Shown here: positions 1-9,248 of the stretch, piece after piece
Layout of the letters: each line of letters starts with the position of its first letter
Numbering within the stretch: the stretch's first letter is position 1
Assembly: GCF_000223985.1 (NCBI RefSeq)
Contig: NZ_AFWV01000001.1
Coordinates: forward strand, 248,001 to 312,000
Direction: 5' to 3'
Origin: Thiocapsa marina 5811
Lineage (GTDB): Bacteria; Pseudomonadota; Gammaproteobacteria; Chromatiales; Chromatiaceae
Length of the DNA: 64,000 nt
The notes under the pieces: model-generated
The model's input: only the letters and a program-made list of their open reading frames with translations
The model's database searches: none
Told to the model about the DNA's origin: nothing
Made by a program: the position numbers and the translations under genes

Positions 1-56
1 CCGCGTTGAAGATCCGAAAAGGCCGCCTTCATCGAGATGCTCCGATCGTTTGACGT

Positions 57-112
57 TAGCTGTTAGCTGATGGCTGATAGCTGGAGGCTGGAGGCTGGTG
101 GCCGGCGGCTGA
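57..112. repeat. Degenerate short tandem repeat (GCTGRWR-like)
   Basis: A run of about 7-nt degenerate units (gctgttA, gctgatg, gctgata, gctggag, gctggag, gctggtg) lies just beyond the lexA 3' end. It has no coding character in the strand of the neighbouring gene. The first 56 bases of the window contain no recognisable gene. Confidence 0.55.
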
Positions 113-124
113 AAGCCCCCTCTC

Positions 125-763
125 TCAATCGAGATAACGCCGCACCTCGATCACCCGCCCCAGCACCTGGAGCGCATCCGGATCCGGCGTCATGACCTCG
201 TAATCGGGGTTTGCCGGATGCAGCTCGATCCGGTCGCCGCGCCGCCGCAGACGCTTGATCGTCGCCTCCTCGCCCACCAGGGCAACGACGATCGCGCCGT
301 CTTCGACACTGGGCAGACGCCACACGATGACGATGTCGCCGGGCAGGATGCCGGCGTCGCGCATGCTCTCGCCGCGCACACGCAGACCGAACAGCTCCTC
401 GTTCGCGCCGACGCGGTCCGACTGCACCGGGAGATAGCCTTCGAGGTCCTCGACCGCCAACCCGAAGGCGCCGGCCGCGACGCGCCCGAGTAAGGGGACC
501 AAGCGCGGCGGCGCGATCCGGTCTGCGCCGGAGAGGAGCACCGCTGCGTCCGCAAGCCGATAGCCCCGTGCCCGACCCGACTGCTTCTCGAGGCGCCCTT
601 CGGACACCAGCGCCTCGAGATGCGCGCGCGCGGTCTGCACGGAGCGAAAACCGAACGCCTCCTGAACTTCCCGAACGGTCGGCGGTTGGCCGGCCAGGAG
701 CCGTTCGCGCATGAGCTGGAACACCTGCTCGCGCGTCTGTCCGGTCGGTGTTCGCCCCATCAC
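125..763 (-). CDS. lexA: LexA repressor / autoprotease
   Basis: SOS-response repressor of 212 aa, near the usual 200-210. The N-terminal winged helix (residues 1-72) reads TVREVQEAFGFRS...TARAHLEAL as in LexA. The C-terminal S24 peptidase fold has the self-cleavage Ala97-Gly98 bond (VAAGAF), catalytic Ser133 (GESMRDAG) and Lys170 (EATIKR). All catalytic elements are present, so RecA-stimulated self-cleavage is expected. A 14-bp palindrome upstream (806-819) may be its own operator. The start could be either of two adjacent Met codons. No recA or other SOS gene is adjacent. A prophage repressor is less likely because the HTH is LexA-type and no phage genes are near. Confidence 0.93.
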   Translation of the reverse strand: MMGRTPTGQTREQVFQLMRERLLAGQPPTVREVQEAFGFRSVQTARAHLEALVSEGRLEKQSGRARGYRLADAAVLLSGADRIAPPRLVPLLGRVAAGAFGLAVEDLEGYLPVQSDRVGANEELFGLRVRGESMRDAGILPGDIVIVWRLPSVEDGAIVVALVGEEATIKRLRRRGDRIELHPANPDYEVMTPDPDALQVLGRVIEVRRYLD

Positions 764-798
764 ATCACCCTCGCTCGGCCGGGGAATCCCATGAACGC

Positions 799-819
799 GT
801 TATAGCATACATTTGTATG
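799..819 (-). promoter_or_regulatory. Putative lexA promoter and operator palindrome
   Basis: On the minus strand a TATAAC hexamer (799-804) follows the perfect palindrome CATACA-NN-TGTATG (806-819), 43 nt upstream of lexA. This overlap with the -35/-10 interval is the expected site for autorepression. The sequence differs from the E. coli SOS box CTGT-N8-ACAG. The upstream repeat module begins immediately at 820. The role is inferred from position and symmetry only. Confidence 0.45.
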
Positions 820-1010
820 TTAAACCGCGCCATCGCAGTATGCGATATTTTTGGATGGGATCGGCCCCGGCAGACTTGACGACCGCCGGAGTCGGCGCGG
901 TTTAAATTATTAAAAATATAAATAATTAAACCGCGTCCCCGCTAAGGGCCATGGATGCATCAAACGTCGAGCCTTCCCGAAAGTGAGCATCTCGCTCCGG
1001 ACGCGGTTTA
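820..1010 (+). repeat. Composite palindromic repeat, copy A (two modules)
   Basis: Module 1 (820-905) runs from TTAAACCGCGCC to GGCGCGGTTTAA. Module 2 (926-1010) runs from TTAAACCGCGTCC to GGACGCGGTTTA. An AT-only-like spacer of about 20 bp lies between them. The same two-module order recurs at 39165-39357 and 45286-45478. The last three bases of module 2 are the stop codon of cusA on the minus strand. The terminal inverted repeats would let each module fold into a long hairpin. Confidence 0.85.
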
Positions 1011-4000
1011 TGAGGATCGAAACGCCTGTCGGTGTCGGATGAGGAAGAGGGCCGGGATGACGAAGAGACTCAGCAAGGGTGCGGTGATCATGCCGCCGAC
1101 CATGGGTGCCGCGATGCGTCGCATCACCTCGGAACCCACACCGGTACCCAGGATGATCGGCAGCAGACCGGCGAAGATGGTCGCGACGGTCATCGCCTTG
1201 GGCCGAATCCGCATGACCGCGCCTTCGATGATCGCGTCGAGCAGGTCGGCTTCGTCCCGGAGCCGGCCCTCCTCGCGCCATTGCTTCACCGCATTGTCGA
1301 GATACACCAACATGATGACGCCGAACTCGGCAGCGACCCCGGCCAGCGCGATAAACCCGACGGCAACCGCCACCGACAGGTTGTAGCCGAGCAGATAGAT
1401 CAGCCAGAAGCCGCCGACCAGCGCAAAAGGCAGCGAGAGCATCACCAGCAGGGCCTCGGCGGTCGAGCGGAAGGTGAGATACAGCAGCAGAAAGATAAGT
1501 GCCAGGGCGACCGGCACCACCTGCGTGAGCTTGGCTTGCGCGCGCAGCATGTACTCGTACTGGCCGGACCAGGCGATCGAGTAGCCGGGCGGCAGCGCGA
1601 CCCGATCGCGCACCACGGCTTGTGCATCGGCGATATAGCGCCCGAGATCGCGCCCGCGGATATCCACGAAGACCCAGCCGTTGAGACGCGCATTCTCGCT
1701 GCGCAGCATGTCCGCCCCGTCCACGACGACCACCTCGGCGATCTGCCCGAGCGGGATCTGAGCACCGGTCGGTGTGACGATGGGCAGCTCGCGCAGCTTC
1801 TGCAGATCGTCGCGCTGCTCGCGCGGGAAACGCACGCTCACCGGATAGCGCTCCAGCCCCTCCACCGTCCGGGTCACGGTCGCGCCGCCCAAGCCGGCAG
1901 CGACGATCCGGTTGATGTCGCCGATGTTCAGACCGACGCGCGCGGCCGCCACCCGATCCGGTCGGATCTCGATGTAACGCCCTTGGGCTGCGCGCTCCGA
2001 ATAGGCCGAGGCGGTCCCCTCGATCTGCATCAGGGCCTGCTCGACCTCGCCCCCGATACGCTCGATCTCGGCCAGATCCGGACCCGAGATCTTCACGCCG
2101 AGCGGGGTCTTGATGCCGGTGGCCAACATGTCGATGCGCGTCTTGATGGGCATCACCCAGGCATTGGCGAGGCCCGGAATGTCGACCAGCGCGTCGAGCT
2201 CGGCGATCAGTCCATCCAGGGTCATCCCCTCGCGCCACTCCTCGCGCGGCTTGAACTGGATCAGGGTCTCGATCATGGTCAGCGGGGCCGGATCGGTCGC
2301 GGTCTCGGCCCGGCCGACCTTCCCGAAGACACGCTCGACCTCGGGAAGACTCGCGATCAGCCGATCGGTTTGCCGCAACAGCTCGCCGGCCTTGCCGATC
2401 GAGATCCCGGGCAGGGTCGTCGGCATGTACATCAGATCGCCCTCGTCGAGCTCGGGCATGAACTCCGATCCGAGCCCCAGATGCCACTCGCCCAGGACCG
2501 GCACGCCGCTGAAGGTCGCTTGCCAGGCGCTCGCAAGGTCCGCTTGCCAGCCCTCGATGCGCGCCTCCGCATCCCGATGGGGTCCTTGCTCGACGACGAG
2601 ACCGACCGCCTGGAGCGGCCATTTCAAGGGCGCCAGCAGACCGCCCACGCCGGCCAGCGGGATCAAGGTGCTGAAGAGGATCAGGACAGACAGGCTGACG
2701 ACGAGGTAAGGACTGCGCAGCACGCCGTTCAACAACGGCCGGTAGGCCCGGATCAGAAACCGGTTCAGCGGATTGGCATCCTCGCGCGGAATCCGTCCGC
2801 GGATCAGATACCCCATGAGCACCGGAACCAAGGTCACGGCGAGCCCCGCGGCGGCGGCCATGGCGTAGGTCTTGGTGAAGGCCAGGGGCGAGAAGAGACG
2901 GCCCTCCTGAGACTCGAGCGCAAAGACCGGCAGGAAGCTCACGGTCACGATCAGGAGCGAGAAGAAGAGCGCCGGACCCACCTCGGTCGCGGCCTCGCCG
3001 ATCACCTCCCAATGCCGCTCGAGGCTCAGATTCGGCCCGGCTCGCTCCAGGTGCTTGTGGGCGTTCTCGATCATGACGATGGCCGCATCCACCATGGTGC
3101 CGATCGCGATGGCGATACCGCCGAGCGACATGATGTTGGCGTTGATGCCCTGCGCATTCATGATGATGAAGGCGATCAGAATGCCCAGCGGCAGCGAGAC
3201 GATGGCCACGAAGGCCGAGCGCAGGTGGAACAGAAAGACCAGACAGACCAAGGCGACGACGATGAGCTCCTCGATCAGCTTGCTCTTGAGGTTGTCCACC
3301 GCGGCGAGGATCAGCTCGGAGCGATCGTAGGTCACGAGGATCTCCACGCCCTCGGGTAGCCCGGCCCGGAGGTCGTCGAGCTTCGTCTTGACGGCGGCGA
3401 TGGTGGCGAGCGCATTCTCGCCATAACGCATCACGATGATGCCGCCGGTGATCTCACCCTCCCCGTCCAGATCCGCGACCGCTCGGCGCATCTCGGGCCC
3501 GATCTGCACCCGCGCCAGGTCGCGCAGCAGCACCGGGGTTCCGGCCTCGGTCACATCGACCGGGATGGTCTCGATATCCTCCACGCCGGTGAGATAGCCG
3601 CGGGTGCGGATCATGTACTCCGCCTCGCCGCGCTCGATCACCGAGCCGCCGGCCTCCTGATTGGCATCGCGCACCGCATCGGAGACACGCGAGAGCGGGA
3701 TCCCGAAGGCGCGCAGCTTCTCCGGATCCACCACGATCTGATACTCGCGCACCATGCCGCCGACGGTCGCGACCTCGGCCACGCCGGGCACGCTCTGCAG
3801 CTCGAACTTGAGGAACCAGTCCTGCAGGCTGCGCAGTTGAGAGAGGTCGTGCCGGCCGCTGCGATCGACCAGCGCATAACTGAAGACCCAGCCCACCCCG
3901 GTCGCGTCCGGTCCGAGCCTCGGCTGCACACCCTCCGGCAGCGAGGCCGCGGCCTGATTGAGATATTCCAGGACACGCGAGCGCGCCCAATAGAGGTCCG

Positions 4001-4298
4001 TGCCGTCCTCGAAGAGGATGTAGACGAAGCTGTCCCCGAAGAAGCTGTAACCGCGCACGACCCGAGCCCCCGGCACGGCAAGCATGGTCGTCGTGATGGG
4101 ATAGGTGACCTGCTCCTCGACCACCTGCGGCGATTGCCCCGGGAAGGTCGTGCGCACGATCACCTGCACATCCGAGAGATCCGGGATGGCGTCCAACGGG
4201 GTCTGCTTCAGGGCCGCAATGCCCCATGCCGTGAGGAGCACGGCCGAGAGCAGTACGAGGAGACGATTGCGAAGCGACCAGAGGATAACCTGTTTCAT
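1008..4298 (-). CDS. cusA: CusA/CzcA-type heavy-metal efflux RND transporter
   Basis: Inner-membrane RND pump (HME family, 1096 aa, about the usual 1040-1100) that uses proton influx to drive metal efflux, most likely Cu(I)/Ag(I). The N-terminal helix begins at residue 8. [10 protein letters not shown] and [13 protein letters not shown] are CusA signatures, the latter carrying a Met of the periplasmic metal path. The proton-relay segment [16 protein letters not shown] lies near residue 400 with its Asp intact. A second block of membrane helices follows at about 880-1090. The gene lies 51 nt downstream of cusB, so the two are one operon. The stop codon is in the adjacent repeat. CusA is favoured over CzcA by the partner's Cys-Met-His metal-binding domain; substrate is inferred. 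Confidence 0.93.
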   Translation of the reverse strand: MKQVILWSLRNRLLVLLSAVLLTAWGIAALKQTPLDAIPDLSDVQVIVRTTFPGQSPQVVEEQVTYPITTTMLAVPGARVVRGYSFFGDSFVYILFEDGTDLYWARSRVLEYLNQAAASLPEGVQPRLGPDATGVGWVFSYALVDRSGRHDLSQLRSLQDWFLKFELQSVPGVAEVATVGGMVREYQIVVDPEKLRAFGIPLSRVSDAVRDANQEAGGSVIERGEAEYMIRTRGYLTGVEDIETIPVDVTEAGTPVLLRDLARVQIGPEMRRAVADLDGEGEITGGIIVMRYGENALATIAAVKTKLDDLRAGLPEGVEILVTYDRSELILAAVDNLKSKLIEELIVVALVCLVFLFHLRSAFVAIVSLPLGILIAFIIMNAQGINANIMSLGGIAIAIGTMVDAAIVMIENAHKHLERAGPNLSLERHWEVIGEAATEVGPALFFSLLIVTVSFLPVFALESQEGRLFSPLAFTKTYAMAAAAGLAVTLVPVLMGYLIRGRIPREDANPLNRFLIRAYRPLLNGVLRSPYLVVSLSVLILFSTLIPLAGVGGLLAPLKWPLQAVGLVVEQGPHRDAEARIEGWQADLASAWQATFSGVPVLGEWHLGLGSEFMPELDEGDLMYMPTTLPGISIGKAGELLRQTDRLIASLPEVERVFGKVGRAETATDPAPLTMIETLIQFKPREEWREGMTLDGLIAELDALVDIPGLANAWVMPIKTRIDMLATGIKTPLGVKISGPDLAEIERIGGEVEQALMQIEGTASAYSERAAQGRYIEIRPDRVAAARVGLNIGDINRIVAAGLGGATVTRTVEGLERYPVSVRFPREQRDDLQKLRELPIVTPTGAQIPLGQIAEVVVVDGADMLRSENARLNGWVFVDIRGRDLGRYIADAQAVVRDRVALPPGYSIAWSGQYEYMLRAQAKLTQVVPVALALIFLLLYLTFRSTAEALLVMLSLPFALVGGFWLIYLLGYNLSVAVAVGFIALAGVAAEFGVIMLVYLDNAVKQWREEGRLRDEADLLDAIIEGAVMRIRPKAMTVATIFAGLLPIILGTGVGSEVMRRIAAPMVGGMITAPLLSLFVIPALFLIRHRQAFRSS

Positions 4299-4349
4299 CG
4301 CGACGTCCTCCCGACGGCGGCCTTCGGGCGATCGAAACGAAAGCGAAGG

Positions 4350-5723
4350 CTAGTGGTTCGCATGTGCGCCTCCGGGCATCTCGGAGCCGTCCGTCCCCGA
4401 GGCGTCACCGGTCGGGAAGCGCATGAAGCTCGCCTGCAGGCTGGATTCGGAGTCGATGAGGAACTGACCGGAGAGGACGATCCGATCGCCCTCCTCGAGC
4501 CCCGAGAGGATCTCGACCTCGCCGGCACGCTCCATCCCCGCGACGACGTCGATCGGCTGGAAGCGCCCCTCCTCGACCACCTTGACCACGGTCGCGCGCT
4601 CGCCGGTGACGATCATGGCCTCGGCCGGGATCTTGAGCACGTCGCGCTTGGGTCCGCCGTAGATGATGACGTCGGCAAACATGTTGGGCTTGAGCGCCAG
4701 ATCCGGGTTGTCGAAGACCAACCGTACGCGCAGTGTGCGGGTTTCGGGATCGAGCTCGGGGTAGAGATAGTCGACCCGTCCATCCCAGACCTTTCCGGGG
4801 CGCGCCGGAACTCGGATCTCGGCGGTCAGCCCGGGCGCAAGCCAGTCGATCTGGGCCTCGAAGACGTCGACCATGACCCAAACCCGGCTGAGATCGGCAA
4901 TGGTGAACATCTCCGTCTCGGGCGTGACATACATGCCCTGGCGCGCCTTCAGCCCGGTGACGATGCCCTCGATCGGTGCGCGGATCGGGAGCCTGTTGCG
5001 GGGCTCGCGTTGCTTCTCGATCTCCCGGATCACATCCTCCGGGATATCCAGCAGACGCAGCAGATTGCGGGCCTTGTCCGCCTTGACCTGGGACACGCCG
5101 CGCGGCTGCGGCTCCAGTGCTTGAAGGAAATCCACCTGTGCGGAGAGCATCGCCGGGGCATAGATCTCGGCCAGGTCCTGACCCTTGGCGACACGCTCGC
5201 CCTCGGCGCGCAACGTCAGATCCTCGATCCAACCATCGGCACGCGGATGGATGTGTGCAAGACGCGTCTCGTCGAACTCCACCCGTCCGACCGTGCGGAT
5301 GTATTTCCAGAGTGTCCCGCGCTCCACCGTTCCGATGCGCATGCCTAGGTTCTGCATCACCGCCGGACGCAGCGCGACCTCCGGATACTTGCCGACCATG
5401 GGATCCATCATCTTCTTCACCAGGTCCATGCCGCAGATCGGGCAGCTCCCGGGCTCGTCCCGGACGATCTGGGGATGCATGGGGCACACGTACTTGGGGT
5501 CGAGATGCTTGAGCGCGTGCTCCATCGCGGACTCGCCCGAGGCGCCGGCGAGGCGTTCGCTCTCGGCCTGCGTTTCGTCTCCGGTCTCGCCGGAGGTCGG
5601 GGTCGGCGGCTGGGCCGCTTCGCAGCCGGCCAAAAGACCGGCGGTGATCAGTGCGGCAAGAAACCCGATCCGGAGCCGTTGCATACGGGCGGGGGATCGT
5701 TGTGCTCGATCGAAAATTGACAT
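4350..5723 (-). CDS. cusB: CusB-type periplasmic adaptor with N-terminal heavy-metal-binding domain
   Basis: Membrane-fusion subunit linking CusA to an outer-membrane channel (457 aa). Start chosen at the ATG preceded by GGAGG eight bases upstream; an in-frame upstream Met lacks such a site. The protein has a lipoprotein signal (LLAGCEA, lipobox Cys). A heavy-metal-binding domain with CPMHPQI and CPICGMDL follows near residues 80-105, then barrel-sandwich and beta-barrel domains ([19 protein letters not shown]) and the C-terminal membrane-proximal domain. The fused metal-binding domain suggests that metal capture and delivery occur in one chain. No cusC or tolC homologue lies next to it. Confidence 0.92.
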   Translation of the reverse strand: MSIFDRAQRSPARMQRLRIGFLAALITAGLLAGCEAAQPPTPTSGETGDETQAESERLAGASGESAMEHALKHLDPKYVCPMHPQIVRDEPGSCPICGMDLVKKMMDPMVGKYPEVALRPAVMQNLGMRIGTVERGTLWKYIRTVGRVEFDETRLAHIHPRADGWIEDLTLRAEGERVAKGQDLAEIYAPAMLSAQVDFLQALEPQPRGVSQVKADKARNLLRLLDIPEDVIREIEKQREPRNRLPIRAPIEGIVTGLKARQGMYVTPETEMFTIADLSRVWVMVDVFEAQIDWLAPGLTAEIRVPARPGKVWDGRVDYLYPELDPETRTLRVRLVFDNPDLALKPNMFADVIIYGGPKRDVLKIPAEAMIVTGERATVVKVVEEGRFQPIDVVAGMERAGEVEILSGLEEGDRIVLSGQFLIDSESSLQASFMRFPTGDASGTDGSEMPGGAHANH

Positions 5724-5837
5724 GTTCGTCGCCTCCGACGTCGAAATGACGGATGCCGCCCGGGAGGGGTATCGAACGGAAGACGGCCGCAAGGGGGTTG
5801 CGGTCGACGGAGGACTCGACTCCGGGTCGGCGGAAGA

Positions 5838-6206
5838 TCAGGCGAGGTGATGTCTGGGCGGACGGATGCGCCCTTCGGGGAAAAACCGGTAGAAGTGATC
5901 GTCCGATCCAAGCTCGGGAGCGGATAAGGACGGGGGCGGACTTGCGGGGTCAGAAGAGGGCGCGACCTGCAGGGCACCGAGGGCATAGGCCAAGGCGCAC
6001 TTGGCGCAATCGAAGAGAGAATCGCCGCCGTCTCCGGGCGTGGCTTGCGGATCGCCTTGCGAGAGGGATGTGCCGTGCATGGGACAGCTACCGCCGAGAT
6101 CGGCGATGTGCTCGCAGGGCAGCGCGACACGCGACCAGGTCTGCGTCTGGAATGCCAAGACGCAGAAGAGGATCAGGACGACGGTGGCGGGATGAGCGCG
6201 GCACAT
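5838..6206 (-). CDS. Small exported Cys/His-rich protein upstream of cusBA
   Basis: 122 aa with an N-terminal hydrophobic segment (VVLILFCVLAF). Cys/His pairs follow (LPCEH, SCPMHG, DCAKC), then a Pro/Arg tail ending FFPEGRIRPPRHH. The tail and layout resemble small DUF2946/CopL-like proteins that precede metal-efflux operons; that family link is from memory and only moderate. It lies 114 nt upstream of cusB on the same strand, so it is probably the first gene of the efflux unit and may bind or sense copper in the periplasm. No strong Shine-Dalgarno sequence supports the start. Confidence 0.6.
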   Translation of the reverse strand: MCRAHPATVVLILFCVLAFQTQTWSRVALPCEHIADLGGSCPMHGTSLSQGDPQATPGDGGDSLFDCAKCALAYALGALQVAPSSDPASPPPSLSAPELGSDDHFYRFFPEGRIRPPRHHLA

Positions 6207-6675
6207 AGTCTCAATATGGGCCCGTCACCAGGATCGCGCAAGCGAGATTGCGATCGCCGGTCACATCGCCGATCGGAGTCTTAGAGTAAACAACCCTCGG
6301 AGGAAAAACCGTAGGGTGGACAAGCGCAACGCAGTCCACCAGCGCCGACGTCGGACTCGGTGGACTTCGCTCTCGCTCGTCCACCCTACCCCCGCCTCCC
6401 GACCCCCGCCTCGAAGGGCCGGCGGAAGAGGACGACTGCAAGTCGTCGATCCCGGGATGTTGCCGCTTCGCGACAATCGGCGGCACCGCTTCCGGCCGAT
6501 CGTGTGAACAGGATCCGATCGCCTGAACCCGTCGGTTAGAAAAAACCTCGCCTCGGATGCCCGACGCCTGCTGCACTGCAACATTCTACGGTACAATAGT
6601 TGCTAAACTTCTAATGGACCTAATAGACCCCATGGTCACATCGATCTTTTCACGCACCCATCGGCAGCAACGCAT
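6207..6675. other. Intergenic region, 469 bp
   Basis: Divergent gap between the small metal-associated protein and the CMD-domain gene. It contains the REP-like hairpin at 6311-6389 and a short GACGACT/AGTCGTC hairpin near 6431-6447. Small open frames on the minus strand have no plausible start signal or family resemblance. I see no RNA gene. Confidence 0.5.
6311..6389. repeat. REP-like palindrome (GTAGGGTGGAC...GTCCACCCTAC)
   Basis: The ends GTAGGGTGGACAAGCGCAAC and the near-complement ending CTCGTCCACCCTAC pair over about 30 bp with a few mismatches. The element resembles a dispersed palindrome seen in many gammaproteobacterial genomes (from memory). It is unrelated in sequence to the TTAAACCGCG family in this window. 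Confidence 0.75.
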
Positions 6676-7248
6676 ATGAGCAGTATCGACACCTTCAAGC
6701 AGTCCCTGACCCGCGCCCGCGAGTACGGTCTCGAGGAGTTCCTCGAGATCATCAGCGAGATGTCTCAGGTCAGTACGCGCAAGGGCATCATCGATCGGAA
6801 AAACAAAGAGCTGATCACCTTGGGCATGGCCCTAACGAAGCAGTGCAGACGCTGCATCGACATCCACACGAAGGAGGCTATCCGGCTGCACGTCATGCCC
6901 GGCGAGCTCACGCAGGTCCGCAAGATCGCTCTCTTTCTCAAGGCGAGCCCGCGTGAAGGCGGCGAGATGTGGGACTCCTGGGAGGATTCCTGGCGTGAAT
7001 ACGTCCTCGGGCGCGGACCGATCCAGCATCATGTCCGGGAGCTGATCGCGCTGGGCATCGCGCTCGTGGAGCAGCGCCGCGATCATATCCACCTGCACGC
7101 ACGTGCCGCGCTCGATTTCGGTGCGCCGCCCGAGGAGATCTTCGAGGTCATGCCGATCGCCCTGCTCATGGACGGCGCACCGGCCTTGTCGCAAATCCCA
7201 CATCTCGTCGATGCCCTGGACGGCCCTCCGCTGGCGATGAGCGCCTAA
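6676..7248 (+). CDS. AhpD/carboxymuconolactone-decarboxylase-like protein, tandem domains
   Basis: 190 aa with two tandem CMD-like halves. The first (about 25-90) has the AhpD-type redox motif Cys57-x-x-Cys60 with His64 (KQCRRCIDIH), the arrangement used for peroxidatic disulfide chemistry. The second half (about 105-170) keeps the helical pattern and HIHLHARAA but has Gln-Arg-Arg-Asp in place of the CxxC, so only one half can be redox active. It is a single gene with no visible partner. Its TAA stop is the first three bases of repeat copy B. Substrate unknown; peroxidase or disulfide reductase activity is inferred from the motif. Confidence 0.8.
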   Translation: MSSIDTFKQSLTRAREYGLEEFLEIISEMSQVSTRKGIIDRKNKELITLGMALTKQCRRCIDIHTKEAIRLHVMPGELTQVRKIALFLKASPREGGEMWDSWEDSWREYVLGRGPIQHHVRELIALGIALVEQRRDHIHLHARAALDFGAPPEEIFEVMPIALLMDGAPALSQIPHLVDALDGPPLAMSA

Positions 7249-7435
7249 ACCGCGTCCGGGGCGACGTGCGCCGTTTTCATTGTGCGTTTGGTTTCGGAGA
7301 TATCCTCGATCCCAGCGACACGCGGTTTAGAATTTAATGTTTTTGATAGGTTACACCGCGCCGACTCCAAAAGTCGTCGGAGCCGGCGCGGCCATTCCAC
7401 TCCAACAAACAACGCATATCGCACCGGGCGCGGTT
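7246..7435 (-). repeat. Composite palindromic repeat, copy B (inverted orientation)
   Basis: Module 7246-7329 starts TAAACCGCGTCC and ends CGCGGTTTA. An AT-rich spacer follows, then module 7351-7435, which reads as the reverse complement of module 1 of copy A (CCGCGCCGACTCC ... GGGCGCGGTT). It fills the gap between the convergent CMD and antiporter genes. It forms the CMD stop codon and could act as a shared bidirectional terminator. Confidence 0.82.
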
Positions 7436-7479
7436 GCGCCGCTACCGCATCCGAATCCTCCGCTTTGCGTGAAGTGATC

Positions 7480-9105
7480 TCATCTCGCGTCATCCACGCC
7501 CGGCATTCGGGAGATTCGCTCCTCGACCTCGCGTCCGCGTCCGGTACAGACGTGCTGGGCGAAACCGGCACCGGCCTCGGCATACAGGTTGAAGACCTGG
7601 CTGACGCCGGCTGCGCGCAGGATCGCCTCGTCATCGGGAAACTTCGCGATGGCACCGATGGTGCCCGCGAAGCCTTCCTTGATCAGGTGCTCGGCGGCAA
7701 AGACGTTTTCCGACACCTGCGGCATCGCGAGCAGCACCAGCTTGATGTGACCGTCGTCCAGATGCAGACGGTGCCAGAAGTCGGCATCCGTGGCGCTGCC
7801 CTGGACGACATTGCGTCCCTTTGCTGCATGCTTCGCCACCGCGTCCGGGTCCGCATCGATACCGACCGGCTTGAGTCCCTTGTCCATCGTCAGCGTGTCG
7901 TAGGCGCCGGTGCCGACGCGCCCCATCCCGATGATCATGGCGTTGGCGTCCGCGGGATCGATCTCGCGCTCGACCTGGAGACGGACCCTACGCTCTTGGC
8001 GTCGCAGCCGGTCGCTGAACAACTCGTAGAGGTCGTGAGAACGCGCGTTGAGCCAGGAGGCGATCACCAAGGACAAGCCGACGGTGATGGCGATGATCGC
8101 GAGCCAGTCCGACGACAGCCAGCCGGACTCCTCGGCGATGGCGGCAACGATCAGACCGAACTCGCTGTAGCTCGCAAGCGACAGGCTCCCGAGCAAGGCG
8201 GTGCGGGCACGCAGCCGAAAGGCCAACAGGAGCTGCTCGAACAAAAAACCCTTCGCGATCAGAACCAACAGCAGCACCATCACCACAGGCGCCATGTCCA
8301 TACTCGGCGCCGCGGTCAAGCCGATGCTCAGGAAGAACCCGACCAGGAAGAGATCCTTGAGCCCGAGGAGTGTCTTCGCCAACTCGCCCGACTTGGCATG
8401 GGGCGCGATCAGCACCCCGAGCAGCAGGGCCCCCAGATCACCCTTGATATGCAGCAGCTCGAAGAGCTGGGCACCGCCAAGGCCGAAGGTGATCCCGAAC
8501 AGGAGCAGAAGCTCGCCATGTCCGGCGCGCTCCAGCACCCGGCCAATGACACCGCGCAAGGGGATAAAGGCCAGGAGCAGCAAGGACCAGAGCGTCGGCA
8601 CCTTGCCCATCGAGAAGGCCAAGAAGAGCACCGCGGCCAGGTCCTGCACGATCAGAATCCCGATCGCGATGGTGCCGTAGAGCGAGCCCATCTCGCCCTT
8701 CTCCTCGAGCACCTTGACCGCGAACACGGTGCTCGAGAAGCTCAGCGCAAAGGCCAGGACGATGGCCTCGCGGTGTCCGACCGCGTCCAGATGGGGCAAG
8801 CCGAGCGCGCCCAAGGACAGTAAAACGGGGACGACCAGGCCGACGAAGGCAATCATGTGGATTGCGGCGACGCCCCAGACCTGAGGCTCGGCCAGGCTCT
8901 TCAACTTCAACTTCAGACCGATGGTGAAGAGCAGAAGGGTCACACCCAGATCGGACAGGGTGTTGACCATCGGGGTCGACTCCGCACCGAAAGCGTGCAG
9001 TCCGAAGCCGGCCACCAGATAACCCACGAGCGGCGGCAAACCCATCTGCCGTGCCGCGAGACCGGCCCCGAAGGCGATGGCCAACCAACTGATCGTGTCA
9101 ATCAT
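7480..9105 (-). CDS. KefB/KefC-type cation:proton antiporter with TrkA-N domain
   Basis: Inner-membrane CPA2 antiporter, 541 aa. About twelve hydrophobic helices span residues 1-365, with family motifs VGYLVAGF, FALSFSSTVFAVKVLEEKGE and GILIVQDLAAV. A cytosolic Rossmann domain follows from about residue 388, with nucleotide motif GMGRVGTGAY and the acidic residue closing strand 2 (VGIDADPDAV). It likely exchanges K+ (or Na+) for H+ under nucleotide control. GGAG nine bases upstream supports the start. No KefF/KefG ancillary flavoprotein is adjacent, so glutathione gating cannot be claimed. Confidence 0.88.
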   Translation of the reverse strand: MIDTISWLAIAFGAGLAARQMGLPPLVGYLVAGFGLHAFGAESTPMVNTLSDLGVTLLLFTIGLKLKLKSLAEPQVWGVAAIHMIAFVGLVVPVLLSLGALGLPHLDAVGHREAIVLAFALSFSSTVFAVKVLEEKGEMGSLYGTIAIGILIVQDLAAVLFLAFSMGKVPTLWSLLLLAFIPLRGVIGRVLERAGHGELLLLFGITFGLGGAQLFELLHIKGDLGALLLGVLIAPHAKSGELAKTLLGLKDLFLVGFFLSIGLTAAPSMDMAPVVMVLLLVLIAKGFLFEQLLLAFRLRARTALLGSLSLASYSEFGLIVAAIAEESGWLSSDWLAIIAITVGLSLVIASWLNARSHDLYELFSDRLRRQERRVRLQVEREIDPADANAMIIGMGRVGTGAYDTLTMDKGLKPVGIDADPDAVAKHAAKGRNVVQGSATDADFWHRLHLDDGHIKLVLLAMPQVSENVFAAEHLIKEGFAGTIGAIAKFPDDEAILRAAGVSQVFNLYAEAGAGFAQHVCTGRGREVEERISRMPGVDDAR

Positions 9106-9248
9106 CCATCAAGGCTCCACTGAGACCACGGCTCCCGGACCGCCGAAAGGCCTACCATGGGGCAGAGTGGCGGTTGATGGCAACAGTCCACGCAAAACAC
9201 TTGCCGTCGCTTGCCCGCGGCCTGCCGCCGACCGAACGGCCCTCTCGA

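Noticed and set aside
1032-3359. Long open frame (775 codons) on the plus strand opposite cusA
   Set aside because: It is the mirror of a conserved transporter in GC-rich DNA, with a His/Asp/Gln/Arg-rich translation and no family resemblance. Similar long antisense frames lie opposite cusB, the antiporter, the transglutaminase gene, gyrA and others, and were dropped for the same reason.
6261-6596. Minus-strand open frames in the gap before the CMD gene
   Set aside because: They run through the REP-like hairpin, have no ribosome-binding site and show no known protein similarity.
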